From Micavibrio aeruginosavorus (GTDB taxonomy: Bacteria; Pseudomonadota; Alphaproteobacteria; Micavibrionales; Micavibrionaceae), in NCBI GenBank assembly GCA_003241475.1, contig QFQB01000028.1, forward strand, positions 1 through 19,301: a stretch of DNA of 19,301 bases. The letters run 5' to 3'. Shown here piece by piece: positions 13,699 through 19,301 of this stretch; the first letter of the stretch is position 1, and every line of letters begins with the position of its first letter. A model generated the notes under the pieces. The model worked only from the letters and a program-made list of their open reading frames with translations, was not told where the DNA came from and made no database searches. Both the position numbers and the translations under genes were made by a program.

Positions 13699-14373
13699 CT
13701 ATGCCGCCAATTGCGGTTCTCTGCGGCGGAACTGAAGCCGCAGGCAATGACTGTATTTCAAGCCTTCAGGAGCATGCGGGATTTCACTGTCTTTGAACAT
13801 TGACCATGTTTTTGAGAAATCTCCGGGGTATGCGCTTACCCCTTTCAAGTCTTTGTATGCGCAAGCGAAAACAGCTGTTTCCTCCAAAACAAACTGCTCC
13901 GAGAGTGCCAAAAAGCGCTGATCTTGCGCTTGGACCGGAAAGCGGCGCTCCCAGACGCCTTTAATGTTTTCCCTTACTGCATTCCTGAACTCTTCGTTCT
14001 CTGCATACAGGCGGCCCACAGCGGCTCTATTCATTGCGTATTCGGGATGGCTTAGCCAATCTGACCAGCGAGTGATTTCAGCGTCTGCGATTATGCTCTG
14101 GTTTCTTTCGATCCATTCATCGCCTTTTTTTGTAGCCTTTTCAAATGCTTGAATAAGGTTCACGCCTTCCTTGAAGGCAATGTTGTAGCCTTGGATGCGG
14201 TCGCCTACGATTAAAACGATACGGTCAAAATGCCGCTTGGCCCAATCCATTGCGGCAACCAGTTTCTGGCCTTCATGATATTCCTGCCCTACGGAAATCT
14301 CCATGCGGACAGTATCGAAGGATGCGCGGGGATGGTCGCCGTAGCAACGAACCTTATACTTTGTAGCGGACAT
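13699..14373 (-). CDS. Cyclodipeptide synthase-like protein (tRNA-dependent, XYP subfamily)
   Basis: A 224-aa protein that aligns by eye with cyclodipeptide synthases (CDPS). These small class-I aminoacyl-tRNA-synthetase-like enzymes use two charged tRNAs to make a cyclic dipeptide. E-I-S27-V-G-Q30-E-Y matches the nucleophile strand G-I-S37-A-G-N40-S-Y of AlbC. It is followed by W-A-K-R-H-F-D-R matching W-A-G-Q-R-F-E-R. R-W-S-D-W-L-S-H-P-E-Y (102-112) and the F-R-N-A-V-R helix fit the middle. F161-V-L-E-E165 matches Y178-V-L-A-E182, and A-Y182-P183-G the Y202-H203 or Y-P position. Gln at position 40 with Tyr-Pro is the XYP subfamily pattern. The one deviation I see is Phe for Tyr178, so activity may be altered. 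The start overlaps the regulator's end by 20 nt. It sits on the lysogeny side of the repressor, so it is probably expressed in the lysogen. Product unknown. Confidence 0.75.
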   Translation of the reverse strand: MSATKYKVRCYGDHPRASFDTVRMEISVGQEYHEGQKLVAAMDWAKRHFDRIVLIVGDRIQGYNIAFKEGVNLIQAFEKATKKGDEWIERNQSIIADAEITRWSDWLSHPEYAMNRAAVGRLYAENEEFRNAVRENIKGVWERRFPVQAQDQRFLALSEQFVLEETAVFACAYKDLKGVSAYPGDFSKTWSMFKDSEIPHAPEGLKYSHCLRLQFRRREPQLAA

Positions 14374-14989
14374 CGGCAGAACTCTTTATTTTTAAAGGCT
14401 TTTCCTTGCTCCAAAGGTATTCAAACTCGTTGCGGCGAGCCTCGGCAACGTCCTTATTGAAAAACAGGACTCCATAGGTTCCGAAGTCTTGAACGACTTT
14501 GTCGCCATAAATAACGGTGACATAGTTTTTGAAGTAATCCTTTGGAATCCAACGATAATTTTCTTCATCACCCATGATAAAGCTGTTGCCTTCCTCTATC
14601 ATTTCTCGGATGACGACCCCGCTGGACGTCAGATTCTGAAAGCCTTTGACGACATTGGGCGGCGAGGCGCGGTCATCGGCACCGAAGATAAGAACCTCCT
14701 TATTTTTCTTGTTTTTCAATGTGTTGAATATGTCTTGAAGAACTTCAACAAACCAATCCTTGCCTTCAAGACGGATAACGGATGAAGAAGGAAAACGGAT
14801 TCCGTCATCCGTGAATACAACGCCGTTCTTTTCCAGCGCCCGCTTAGCTTTATCGATCGTTTTCTGCGTTGTCGATTGGCCTTCTTCAATGTTTTGAACG
14901 GTTGATAGGGATAGGCCGGACGCTTCCACGAGTTCTTCTCGCGTCCATCCCAAAAATGAGCGTGCGGCTTTAATTTGCTTATCTATCAT
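14354..14989 (-). CDS. XRE regulator with TrmB/PLD-like C-terminal domain, partner of the CDPS-like gene
   Basis: A 211-aa protein from ATG 14989, chosen because AAAAGG lies 9 nt upstream. The frame runs on to a TTG at 15067, but that extension covers palindromic promoter-like DNA. The N-terminal XRE HTH (A-A-R-S-F-L-G-W-T-R-E-E-L-V-E-A-S-G) is of the alphaproteobacterial type. From about residue 75 to the end is an alpha/beta domain (E-V-L-I-F-G-A, Y-R-W-I-P-K-D-Y-F, V-T-V-I-Y-G-D-K-V, then N-K-D-V-A-E-A, E-F-E-Y-L-W). It resembles the ligand-binding, phospholipase-D-like domain of TrmB-type regulators. No HxK catalytic motif is present, so it is probably a sensor. Its end overlaps the synthase start by 20 nt. 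Regulation by the synthase product, or of the synthase gene, is a hypothesis. Confidence 0.6.
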   Translation of the reverse strand: MIDKQIKAARSFLGWTREELVEASGLSLSTVQNIEEGQSTTQKTIDKAKRALEKNGVVFTDDGIRFPSSSVIRLEGKDWFVEVLQDIFNTLKNKKNKEVLIFGADDRASPPNVVKGFQNLTSSGVVIREMIEEGNSFIMGDEENYRWIPKDYFKNYVTVIYGDKVVQDFGTYGVLFFNKDVAEARRNEFEYLWSKEKPLKIKSSADVRYKV

Positions 14990-14990
14990 A

Positions 14991-15055
14991 GGCTTAAGCC
15001 TTTTATGTCTGGTTGTTTCAATACCCAAAAAACCTTTTAGCAGTAAAATTTTACT
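14991..15055. promoter_or_regulatory. Two perfect palindromes upstream of the XRE/CDPS operon
   Basis: AGTAAAATTTTACT (15042-15055) is a perfect 14-bp palindrome in the gap between the leftward cassette and the rightward small genes. GGCTTAAGCC (14991-15000) is a perfect 10-bp palindrome between the ribosome site AAAAGG and the ATG at 14989. Both are good candidates for self-binding by the XRE regulator; the second could also block translation. Confidence 0.4.
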
Positions 15056-15137
15056 TTTTACAAGCAAATTTAATCGTCTGTTAAGGAATGTCGGCTAGAA
15101 AAGCAGACATCAACCAAAACTGTGTGTGGAGTAAATT

Positions 15138-15341
15138 ATGTTATTCAAAGAACTATTGACGCGCCTACGACCTGCCAATTCGAACATTAACTATATGGAA
15201 GTAAAGGAACTTTCGGAGCGTGTGGAAGCCGCTCGCGAGGCCGCCAACTACCACGTTAAAATTTATTTGGCTCTTTCAAAGCAGTACGACGCCATGCATT
15301 CACGTGCGATGAGTCAAACGAAGAAACCGCGCAAATACTAG
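15138..15341 (+). CDS. Small helical phage protein (67 aa), divergent from the CDPS cassette
   Basis: A 67-aa protein with GGAG 6 nt before its ATG. Residues about 20-58 form a charged amphipathic helix (M-E-V-K-E-L-S-E-R-V-E-A-A-R-E-A-A) with possible coiled-coil character. The tail is basic. It is the first of two rightward genes between the cassette and the phage end, transcribed opposite to the regulator. Codons are phage-like and AT-rich. No family recognised. Confidence 0.55.
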   Translation: MLFKELLTRLRPANSNINYMEVKELSERVEAAREAANYHVKIYLALSKQYDAMHSRAMSQTKKPRKY

Positions 15342-15350
15342 GGTTTGAGG

Positions 15351-15500
15351 ATGGACTATTTTTCAAAGCAAGCCAGAAGGCTTCAATATTTGATGGATAA
15401 AAAGGCAAAACCGAGAAAAGAGTATCGTTTGAAGGCTATGTATCTGATCGTACTAATCCAAGCGGCGATCATGATGGGCGGCAGTTGCACTCTCGTCTGA
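15351..15500 (+). CDS. Small single-helix membrane peptide (49 aa)
   Basis: ATG 15351 opens 49 codons. The N-terminal half is basic (R-R-L-Q-Y-L-M-D-K-K-A-K-P-R-K-E), followed by one hydrophobic helix (A-M-Y-L-I-V-L-I-Q-A-A-I-M-M) and S-C-T-L-V. It begins 9 nt after the 67-aa gene's stop with AGGG/GAGG upstream, so the two are an operon. A basic-then-hydrophobic layout suits a small inner-membrane protein, possibly an exclusion protein or toxin; unproven. Confidence 0.45.
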   Translation: MDYFSKQARRLQYLMDKKAKPRKEYRLKAMYLIVLIQAAIMMGGSCTLV

Positions 15501-15686
15501 ATTCTCAAACCATGTGTCGTGGGAGGCTTCTAAGTGTCGCGGCAACCCATTTTTAAATCCCCGTTGAAACCCGTTTTGAATTCCGCCTATAATCTAGGAG
15601 TTCTGCGGGTTTCATCCCGTTAAATCCCACTTTGTACCGTATAATCCCGCCTATTGATCAATTCTCACCCTAAGTGTCGTTCCACA
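15501..15686 (-). mobile_element. Left end of the Mu-like prophage with three transposase-site-like repeats
   Basis: Non-coding phage terminus. Read leftward from 15,686 it begins TGTGGAACGACACTTAGG, i.e. 5'-TG as in Mu-type ends (a TG two bases further in, at 15,684, is also possible). The motif CGACAC recurs three times in the same orientation: 15674-15679, 15534-15539 and 15514-15519. The first and third share a longer match, ACGACAC-N7-GAGAAT. The spacing (140 bp, then 20 bp) recalls the L1, L2 and L3 sites of Mu. An inverted repeat GAAACCCG (15566-15573)/CGGGTTTC (15606-15613) and two TATAAT hexamers also lie here. Confidence 0.65.
15564..15593 (+). promoter_or_regulatory. Outward-facing sigma70-type promoter in the phage end
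   Basis: TTGAAA (15564-15569), 18 bp, then TATAAT (15588-15593): near-consensus and pointing out of the prophage toward the acyl-CoA dehydrogenase. GAAACCCG and its inverted copy flank the -10 and could be an operator. No terminator is visible before 15,763. Confidence 0.45.
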
Positions 15687-15696
15687 GTTTTAGAGG

Positions 15697-15725
15697 TTCA
15701 TAAACATCCCGCGGGTTACTATATT
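15697..15725 (+). promoter_or_regulatory. Candidate native promoter of the acyl-CoA dehydrogenase
   Basis: TTCATA (15697-15702), 17 bp, TATATT (15720-15725), all in host DNA right of the phage end. The palindrome CCCGCGGG (15708-15715) sits in the spacer. If real, the insertion left the promoter intact by about ten bases. Confidence 0.4.
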
Positions 15726-15762
15726 GGTCATAGCGATTCACTTGCCCAAAAGGACCCCCTTC

Positions 15763-17517
15763 ATGACCTATACGCCGCCGACCCAAGATATGATGTTCGT
15801 TCTGGAGCATGTGGTAGGGCTGGACAAACTTCCCGAACATGAAGCGCTGGGCAAGCTGGATGCAGATGCTGTGGCGAGCATTCTGGAGCCTGCGTCCGAT
15901 CTGGCGGCCAATGTTCTGGCGCCGCTCAATTATCCCGGCGACCGGGCGCGGCTGGCGCTCAAAGACGGCGTGCTGGAAACCGCACCGGGATTTAAAGAGG
16001 CCTACAGGCAATATTGCGAGGGCGGATGGAATTCTGTGGTCTTCGATCCCGCGCATGGCGGGCAGGGCCTGCCGTGGCTGGTGGCCTTTGCGGTCAACGA
16101 GATGTGGCAGGGCGCGAACATGTCGTTCGGCCTGTGCCCGCTGCTCAATCAGGGCGCGATCGAAGCCATCGAGGCGCATGCATCGGACGAATTGAAGGCC
16201 GAATATCTGGAGAAGATGATTTCGGGCGAATGGACAGGCACGATGAACCTGACCGAACCGCAGGCAGGATCGGACCTCGCCGCCGTCAAAACCAAAGCTG
16301 TGCCTGCAGGCGACGGCACGTATAAAATCTCCGGCCAGAAAATCTTCATCACTTACGGCGAGCATGATTTCACCGACAACATCATCCATCTGGTGCTGGC
16401 GCGTCTTCCCGATGCGCCCGAAGGCGTGAAGGGGATATCGCTTTTCATCGTGCCGAAGTTTTTAAAAGACGGCACGCGTAACGATCTAATCTGTACCGGC
16501 ATCGAACACAAGCTGGGCATTCATGCATCCCCGACCTGCACGATGCAGTTCGGCGACAAAGGCGGCGCGACCGGATATCTGGTCGGCACCGCCAACGAGG
16601 GTCTGAAATATATGTTCACCATGATGAACAACGCGCGTCTGAGCGTTGGTCTGCAGGGCGTGGCGATTGCCGAAGCCGCCTATCAAAAAGCATTGGGATA
16701 CGCAAAAGAACGCGTGCAGGGCGCGCCGCTCAACAAAAAAGGTAGCGGTGGCGTGACGATTTCCGAGCATGCGGATGTCAAACGCATGTTGCTCTCGATG
16801 GTCTCGCAAATAGAGGCAGGCCGCGCGATGACATACGAGGCCGCGCTGTCTTTGGATCTGGCGCGGGCAGGAGATGCGGCGGCGCAAGCACGCGTGGATT
16901 TGATGACGCCGCTGGTTAAATCATGGTGTACGGATATGGCGTGCGAAGTTGCCAGCACGGGCGTGCAGATTCACGGCGGCATGGGATTTATCGAAGAAAC
17001 GGGAGCGGCGCAGTTCTACCGCGATGCGCGCATCCTTCCCATATACGAAGGCACGAACGGCATTCAATCCGCCGACCTGGCGTTCCGCAAGATTTTGCGC
17101 GACGGCGGCGCGGCGCTGAAAACATATTTGGCCGAGTTCGAGGGTGTTCTGGGAGCGCTTAAAGAGGCCAAGGGCGATGATTTCGAGGCGATCGCGCAAG
17201 AGCTGGCCGATGCCTACAAGCAAGTCTCCAAGGCCGCGTTGCAGATCGGAGCCTTGTCCAAAGACGATCTGGATTATGTGGCTGCCGTCAGCGTTCCCTT
17301 CCTGAAGGCGCTGGCCGGCGCGGCGGCGGGCATGATGCTGGCGCGCTCCGCGCTGGCGGCGCAGGCATTGCTGTCGGAAGGCGGTAGCGATGCGGACTTC
17401 CTGAGCCGTAAAATCCTTATCGCGCGTTTTTATGCGGAAACTTTCTTACCCCAAGCTGGGGCGCATGCGCGCAACGTTTTGAGCACGGCAAAAACGGTGG
17501 TCAGTTCACGCTTTTAA
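15763..17517 (+). CDS. Acyl-CoA dehydrogenase, DmdC-like (FAD-dependent)
   Basis: A 584-aa flavoenzyme that oxidises the alpha-beta bond of acyl-CoA thioesters, passing electrons to ETF. The N-terminal Y-T-P-P-T-Q-D-M-M-F-V-L extension, the FAD/substrate motif L-T-E-P-Q-A-G-S-D (163-171), G-I-H-A-S-P-T-C and the catalytic-region I-Y-E-G-T-N-G-I-Q (E429) are present. A C-terminal extra helical domain is also seen. This length and layout match the DmdC/3-methylmercaptopropionyl-CoA dehydrogenase group, also annotated as FadE-like; the true substrate cannot be read. I chose ATG 15763 over the TTG at 15724 because AAAAGGA lies about 9 nt upstream and the family starts here. It is host DNA with GC-rich codons. 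The 3' end overlaps the convergent gene by 17 nt. Confidence 0.9.
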   Translation: MTYTPPTQDMMFVLEHVVGLDKLPEHEALGKLDADAVASILEPASDLAANVLAPLNYPGDRARLALKDGVLETAPGFKEAYRQYCEGGWNSVVFDPAHGGQGLPWLVAFAVNEMWQGANMSFGLCPLLNQGAIEAIEAHASDELKAEYLEKMISGEWTGTMNLTEPQAGSDLAAVKTKAVPAGDGTYKISGQKIFITYGEHDFTDNIIHLVLARLPDAPEGVKGISLFIVPKFLKDGTRNDLICTGIEHKLGIHASPTCTMQFGDKGGATGYLVGTANEGLKYMFTMMNNARLSVGLQGVAIAEAAYQKALGYAKERVQGAPLNKKGSGGVTISEHADVKRMLLSMVSQIEAGRAMTYEAALSLDLARAGDAAAQARVDLMTPLVKSWCTDMACEVASTGVQIHGGMGFIEETGAAQFYRDARILPIYEGTNGIQSADLAFRKILRDGGAALKTYLAEFEGVLGALKEAKGDDFEAIAQELADAYKQVSKAALQIGALSKDDLDYVAAVSVPFLKALAGAAAGMMLARSALAAQALLSEGGSDADFLSRKILIARFYAETFLPQAGAHARNVLSTAKTVVSSRF

Positions 17518-18124
17518 CGAGCGGAGGAACGACGACGGCAGGCGCAATGGGTTCTGTCGTTGTGGTGTTTTGCGCAGATTGTGGTGTGGTACGGTTTTTC
17601 GGGTCTTTGCAATACATCATCGCCGACGCACGCAAATATTCCACATAGCCTACGCCCAACCGCGGTTCTTTGGTAAAGTCCCGCGCCAGCTTGTTGGCAA
17701 CGCATCCGCAATATTCCGGATTGTCGCGCCGCAGTTCAAAATTCTCTTGCGCATACGTGATGCAAACCTCATAGGCCGTACCGGCGATCTGCGCGGTATT
17801 GGCGCATTGTGTTTGTTTGGAGTTCGTAATGATGTTGAAAATTTCCTCATGCGTCATCAGCGGACCGTTCTTTTCACGGACCTGCAGATACGCCCCCGCC
17901 AGGCATTTACAATCGAAGTACATCTTCTGATAGGAATTGCTACTACAACCCTGTTGAAAGTACATAGCCTCTTCCATCATTTCATCTTCCGACATGATTC
18001 CGTCATCGGCGGTATAGTCGAGCGGTGTTTTGAAGGTGAGTCTTTTTTCCCTCTTTTCCTGCGCAAGGGCGTTCCCCGAAATCAGGACGAGCGCTAGCAG
18101 GAAAAAAGTGAAAAACTGTTTCAT
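17501..18124 (-). CDS. Secreted Cys-rich protein of unknown function
   Basis: A 207-aa protein with a clear Sec signal peptide (hydrophobic core F-F-L-L-A-L-V-L-I, cleavage likely after A-L-A at about residue 21). The mature part holds two C-x-C units in similar settings, F-D-C-K-C-L-A-G-A-Y-L and E-Y-C-G-C-V-A-N-K-L-A. Further cysteines are spaced like paired disulfides, and the tail is Thr/Pro-rich. The repeated C-x-C plus helix suggests an internal duplication. Periplasmic or exported. No family recognised. Its 3' end overlaps the acyl-CoA dehydrogenase end. Confidence 0.7.
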   Translation of the reverse strand: MKQFFTFFLLALVLISGNALAQEKREKRLTFKTPLDYTADDGIMSEDEMMEEAMYFQQGCSSNSYQKMYFDCKCLAGAYLQVREKNGPLMTHEEIFNIITNSKQTQCANTAQIAGTAYEVCITYAQENFELRRDNPEYCGCVANKLARDFTKEPRLGVGYVEYLRASAMMYCKDPKNRTTPQSAQNTTTTEPIAPAVVVPPLVKSVN

Positions 18125-18168
18125 AGCCGTATTCTATCATATTCCTGCCGCGCGGCAAAAACCGTAAG

Positions 18169-18199
18169 AAAAAGCCGGACACCCAAGGCCCGGCTTTTT
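18169..18199 (-). terminator. Rho-independent terminator of the HTH/coiled-coil gene
   Basis: AAAAAGCCGG (18169-18178) and CCGGCTTTTT (18190-18199) form a perfect 10-bp stem with an 11-nt loop; read leftward it ends in a run of T. It lies just after the stop of the gene at 18225-18806. Confidence 0.8.
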
Positions 18200-18224
18200 G
18201 AATGATAGGGAAGGCGGGGCCTTG

Positions 18225-18806
18225 TCAGGCGGCCTTGTCGCCGCGGATTTTCTTCCAGATGCCCTGAAAGTTCATGCCCGACGACGGCTGATCGGCGCCT
18301 GCGGCCTGAACGTTTTCGTTCTGGCCCTGCATGCGCTTCATGCGGTCTTCCAGGACTTTTTGCTTGGCCATGCGGGCGCGTTCTTCGCGCATGCGCAGTT
18401 CTTCCTTCAGCTCTTCGGCCTGCTTCTGGCTGTACTGGCTGGTGATGAGAATTTGCTGCGATTGTTTTTGCCAGAGATCGCGCTGGCCGCGCATGTCTTC
18501 GAGTTGCTCGCGCGTCATTTCCAGCTGGTCTTCCAGAGCGCGGACGCGCATCTTCAAACGCTCGATCTCCAGAAGGTTGGCGGCGTTCTGCAATTCCGCC
18601 TGCGGGCTGTTGCCTTCGGATTGGGAGGCAGGGGCGCTTCCTTGCGGCAGAAGACCGAACACGCGGTCCAGTTCCGATACATCGATCAGTCGGCGGCCGT
18701 TGCCGTCGATTTCAAAAGAAAGCTTACCGCTGTTCATCGAGCGTTGGACAGTGGACTTAGAGCGTCCGGTCAGTTCTGCTGCGCGCTGTGCGCCTACCTT
18801 GGCCAT
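18225..18806 (-). CDS. HTH (MerR-like/excisionase-like) coiled-coil protein
   Basis: A 193-aa protein. The N-terminal 50 residues form a helix-turn-helix with wing (A-A-E-L-T-G-R-S-K-S-T-V-Q-R-S-M-N-S-G-K-L-S-F). It continues with the D-G-N-G-R-R-L-I-D-V-S-E-L-D-R-V-F recognition pattern of MerR/excisionase-type domains. Residues about 70-165 are a long charged coiled coil (E-I-E-R-L-K-M-R-V-R-A-L-E-D-Q-L, then Q-R-D-L-W-Q-K-Q). It is similar in layout to chromosome- or plasmid-linked KfrA-like proteins. It probably binds DNA as an oligomer; the role is unknown. It follows the SapC-family gene by 35 bp and is followed by a terminator. Confidence 0.65.
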   Translation of the reverse strand: MAKVGAQRAAELTGRSKSTVQRSMNSGKLSFEIDGNGRRLIDVSELDRVFGLLPQGSAPASQSEGNSPQAELQNAANLLEIERLKMRVRALEDQLEMTREQLEDMRGQRDLWQKQSQQILITSQYSQKQAEELKEELRMREERARMAKQKVLEDRMKRMQGQNENVQAAGADQPSSGMNFQGIWKKIRGDKAA

Positions 18807-18841
18807 GCGAGAGGTTCCCTTAAGTTGTATTTCCCTATTGC

Positions 18842-19301
18842 TTAATTATTTTCCATACGCTTGTTTAGAAGCCGCGTCAATCTTTGCCATTGGGCGCCTG
18901 AAAAAAGATGTGCGTAAATAAATGGCAACCAGCCTTTCTTGCGCCATTCGAGGAACAGCTTGTCATCCAGATCGGCCAGTTTGGCCTCATCCACGATGCG
19001 GAAACCGGAGAAATTGATCTTCTTGCCGGGAGCAACCGTGATTTCCGCATGACGGTCCACGAGGATGCCCGAAGAAGCCAGAGCTTGTCCAAACTCGATC
19101 GTGTGTTGGGCAGCGGCGTGATAGGATTTGCAGAACTCCAGCGCGTTCTGGGACAAGGTCGTCGGCTTGCCATCATCGGTAAAAAAGCGCTGTTCGCCGT
19201 CTTTTTCGATGAGCGATTCTTCCATATCGATGCACAGCGACAATTGATCGTTGCCTGGCATTTCCGAGAAGATGGTCGGCACCGTGCAGACCGTGCTGGT
19301 G
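18842..19301 (-). CDS. SapC family protein, partial (cut by window edge)
   Basis: The frame is open from the window's right edge to a stop at 18842, so the N-terminus lies outside; the GTG at 19282 is not a trusted start. The visible 150 or so residues carry the SapC pattern: L-F/F-T-D-D-G-K-P-T, a helix with F-C-K-S-Y, then F-S-G-F-R-I-V-D-E-A-K-L-A-D-L-D-D-K. The closing part is L-F-L-E-W-R-K-K-G-W-L-P-F-I-Y-A-H-L-F-S. SapC proteins are found in many Proteobacteria, historically linked with S-layer or peptide-related operons; the function is uncertain. It probably shares an operon with the HTH/coiled-coil gene downstream. Confidence 0.75.
   Translation of the reverse strand, partial: TSTVCTVPTIFSEMPGNDQLSLCIDMEESLIEKDGEQRFFTDDGKPTTLSQNALEFCKSYHAAAQHTIEFGQALASSGILVDRHAEITVAPGKKINFSGFRIVDEAKLADLDDKLFLEWRKKGWLPFIYAHLFSGAQWQRLTRLLNKRMENN

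Noticed and set aside
14990..15067. N-terminal extension of the XRE regulator to the TTG at 15067
   Set aside because: No ribosome site precedes it and it covers the 14-bp palindrome; ATG 14989 has AAAAGG 9 nt upstream and begins at the usual XRE start.
15511..15679. Repeated GTGTCG motifs as a CRISPR array
   Set aside because: Only three short copies with irregular spacing (140 and 20 bp) and no long repeats; they fit transposase end sites at the phage terminus.
15670..16958. Long minus-strand frames across the acyl-CoA dehydrogenase
   Set aside because: GC-rich third-position shadows of a well-supported gene on the other strand; no recognisable protein features.
18198..18921. Plus-strand frames opposite the HTH/coiled-coil gene
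   Set aside because: Arg/Leu/Ser-rich shadows of a coiled-coil gene; the terminator orientation and operon context support the minus strand.
1..19301. tRNA or rRNA genes, riboswitches
   Set aside because: No cloverleaf-like or rRNA-like conserved segment seen on either strand by reading; small structured RNAs cannot be excluded without a covariance search.

Overview
The window is an almost complete early, regulatory and lysis half of a Mu-like (transposable) prophage set in a GC-richer bacterial chromosome. The flanking genes have G/C-rich third positions and include a DmdC-type acyl-CoA dehydrogenase and a SapC-family protein. The phage genes are visibly AT-richer and arranged like Mu-type phages of Alphaproteobacteria. 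I infer an alphaproteobacterial host; I cannot name a genus.

Layout, left to right. Positions 1 to about 150 hold the end of a host membrane-protein gene (possibly ctaA/COX15-like, + strand). It is fused directly to the phage terminase gene, whose reading frame runs on into host DNA. From there to about 15,686 the sequence is prophage, and most genes are on the minus strand, so the prophage is read from right to left. The phage left end (right side of the window, 15,501-15,686) carries three transposase-site-like repeats and a 5'-TG terminus. Next come two small rightward genes (15,138-15,500), then a leftward two-gene cassette: an XRE regulator with a TrmB/PLD-like domain and a cyclodipeptide synthase (13,699-14,989). 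The CI-like repressor (13,206-13,670, +) faces a Ner-like regulator (13,004, -). The Ner-like gene opens a tightly overlapping early operon: Ner, two DnaA-domain-IV-like proteins, a tiny membrane peptide, two proteins of unknown function, an MT-A70 adenine methyltransferase, and MuA transposase (8,302-13,004). MuB and middle genes follow (winged helix, HTH-Cys regulator, small proteins, DUF3164, gp16/DUF1018, Mor), then a dyad-rich putative late promoter. The late genes are a GH108 endolysin, a holin-like protein, a nested spanin-like pair, DUF2730 (gp25), gp26-like, DUF3486 (gp27), a Cys-rich protein and terminase (gp28).

The portal, head and tail genes that normally follow gp28 are absent, and I see no phage right end. 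This looks like a prophage that lost its structural half, together with flanking host DNA, in one deletion; an assembly join would look the same. The retained genes are open and look recent.

The most interesting item is the lysogeny-side cassette. The 224-aa protein at 13,699-14,373 carries the fold signature and residue pattern of the XYP subfamily of tRNA-dependent cyclodipeptide synthases: the Ser of the nucleophile strand, Gln at the 'X' position, a conserved Glu, and a Tyr-Pro pair. It is translationally coupled to a regulator whose C-terminal half resembles the ligand-binding domain of TrmB-type regulators. A phage-encoded cyclodipeptide producer paired with a possible sensor would be a candidate signalling, exclusion or lysogenic-conversion module.

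Right of the prophage is host DNA: the acyl-CoA dehydrogenase (with a candidate promoter left intact 76 bp from the insertion), a secreted Cys-rich protein, a terminator, a HTH/coiled-coil protein and a SapC-family gene cut by the window edge.
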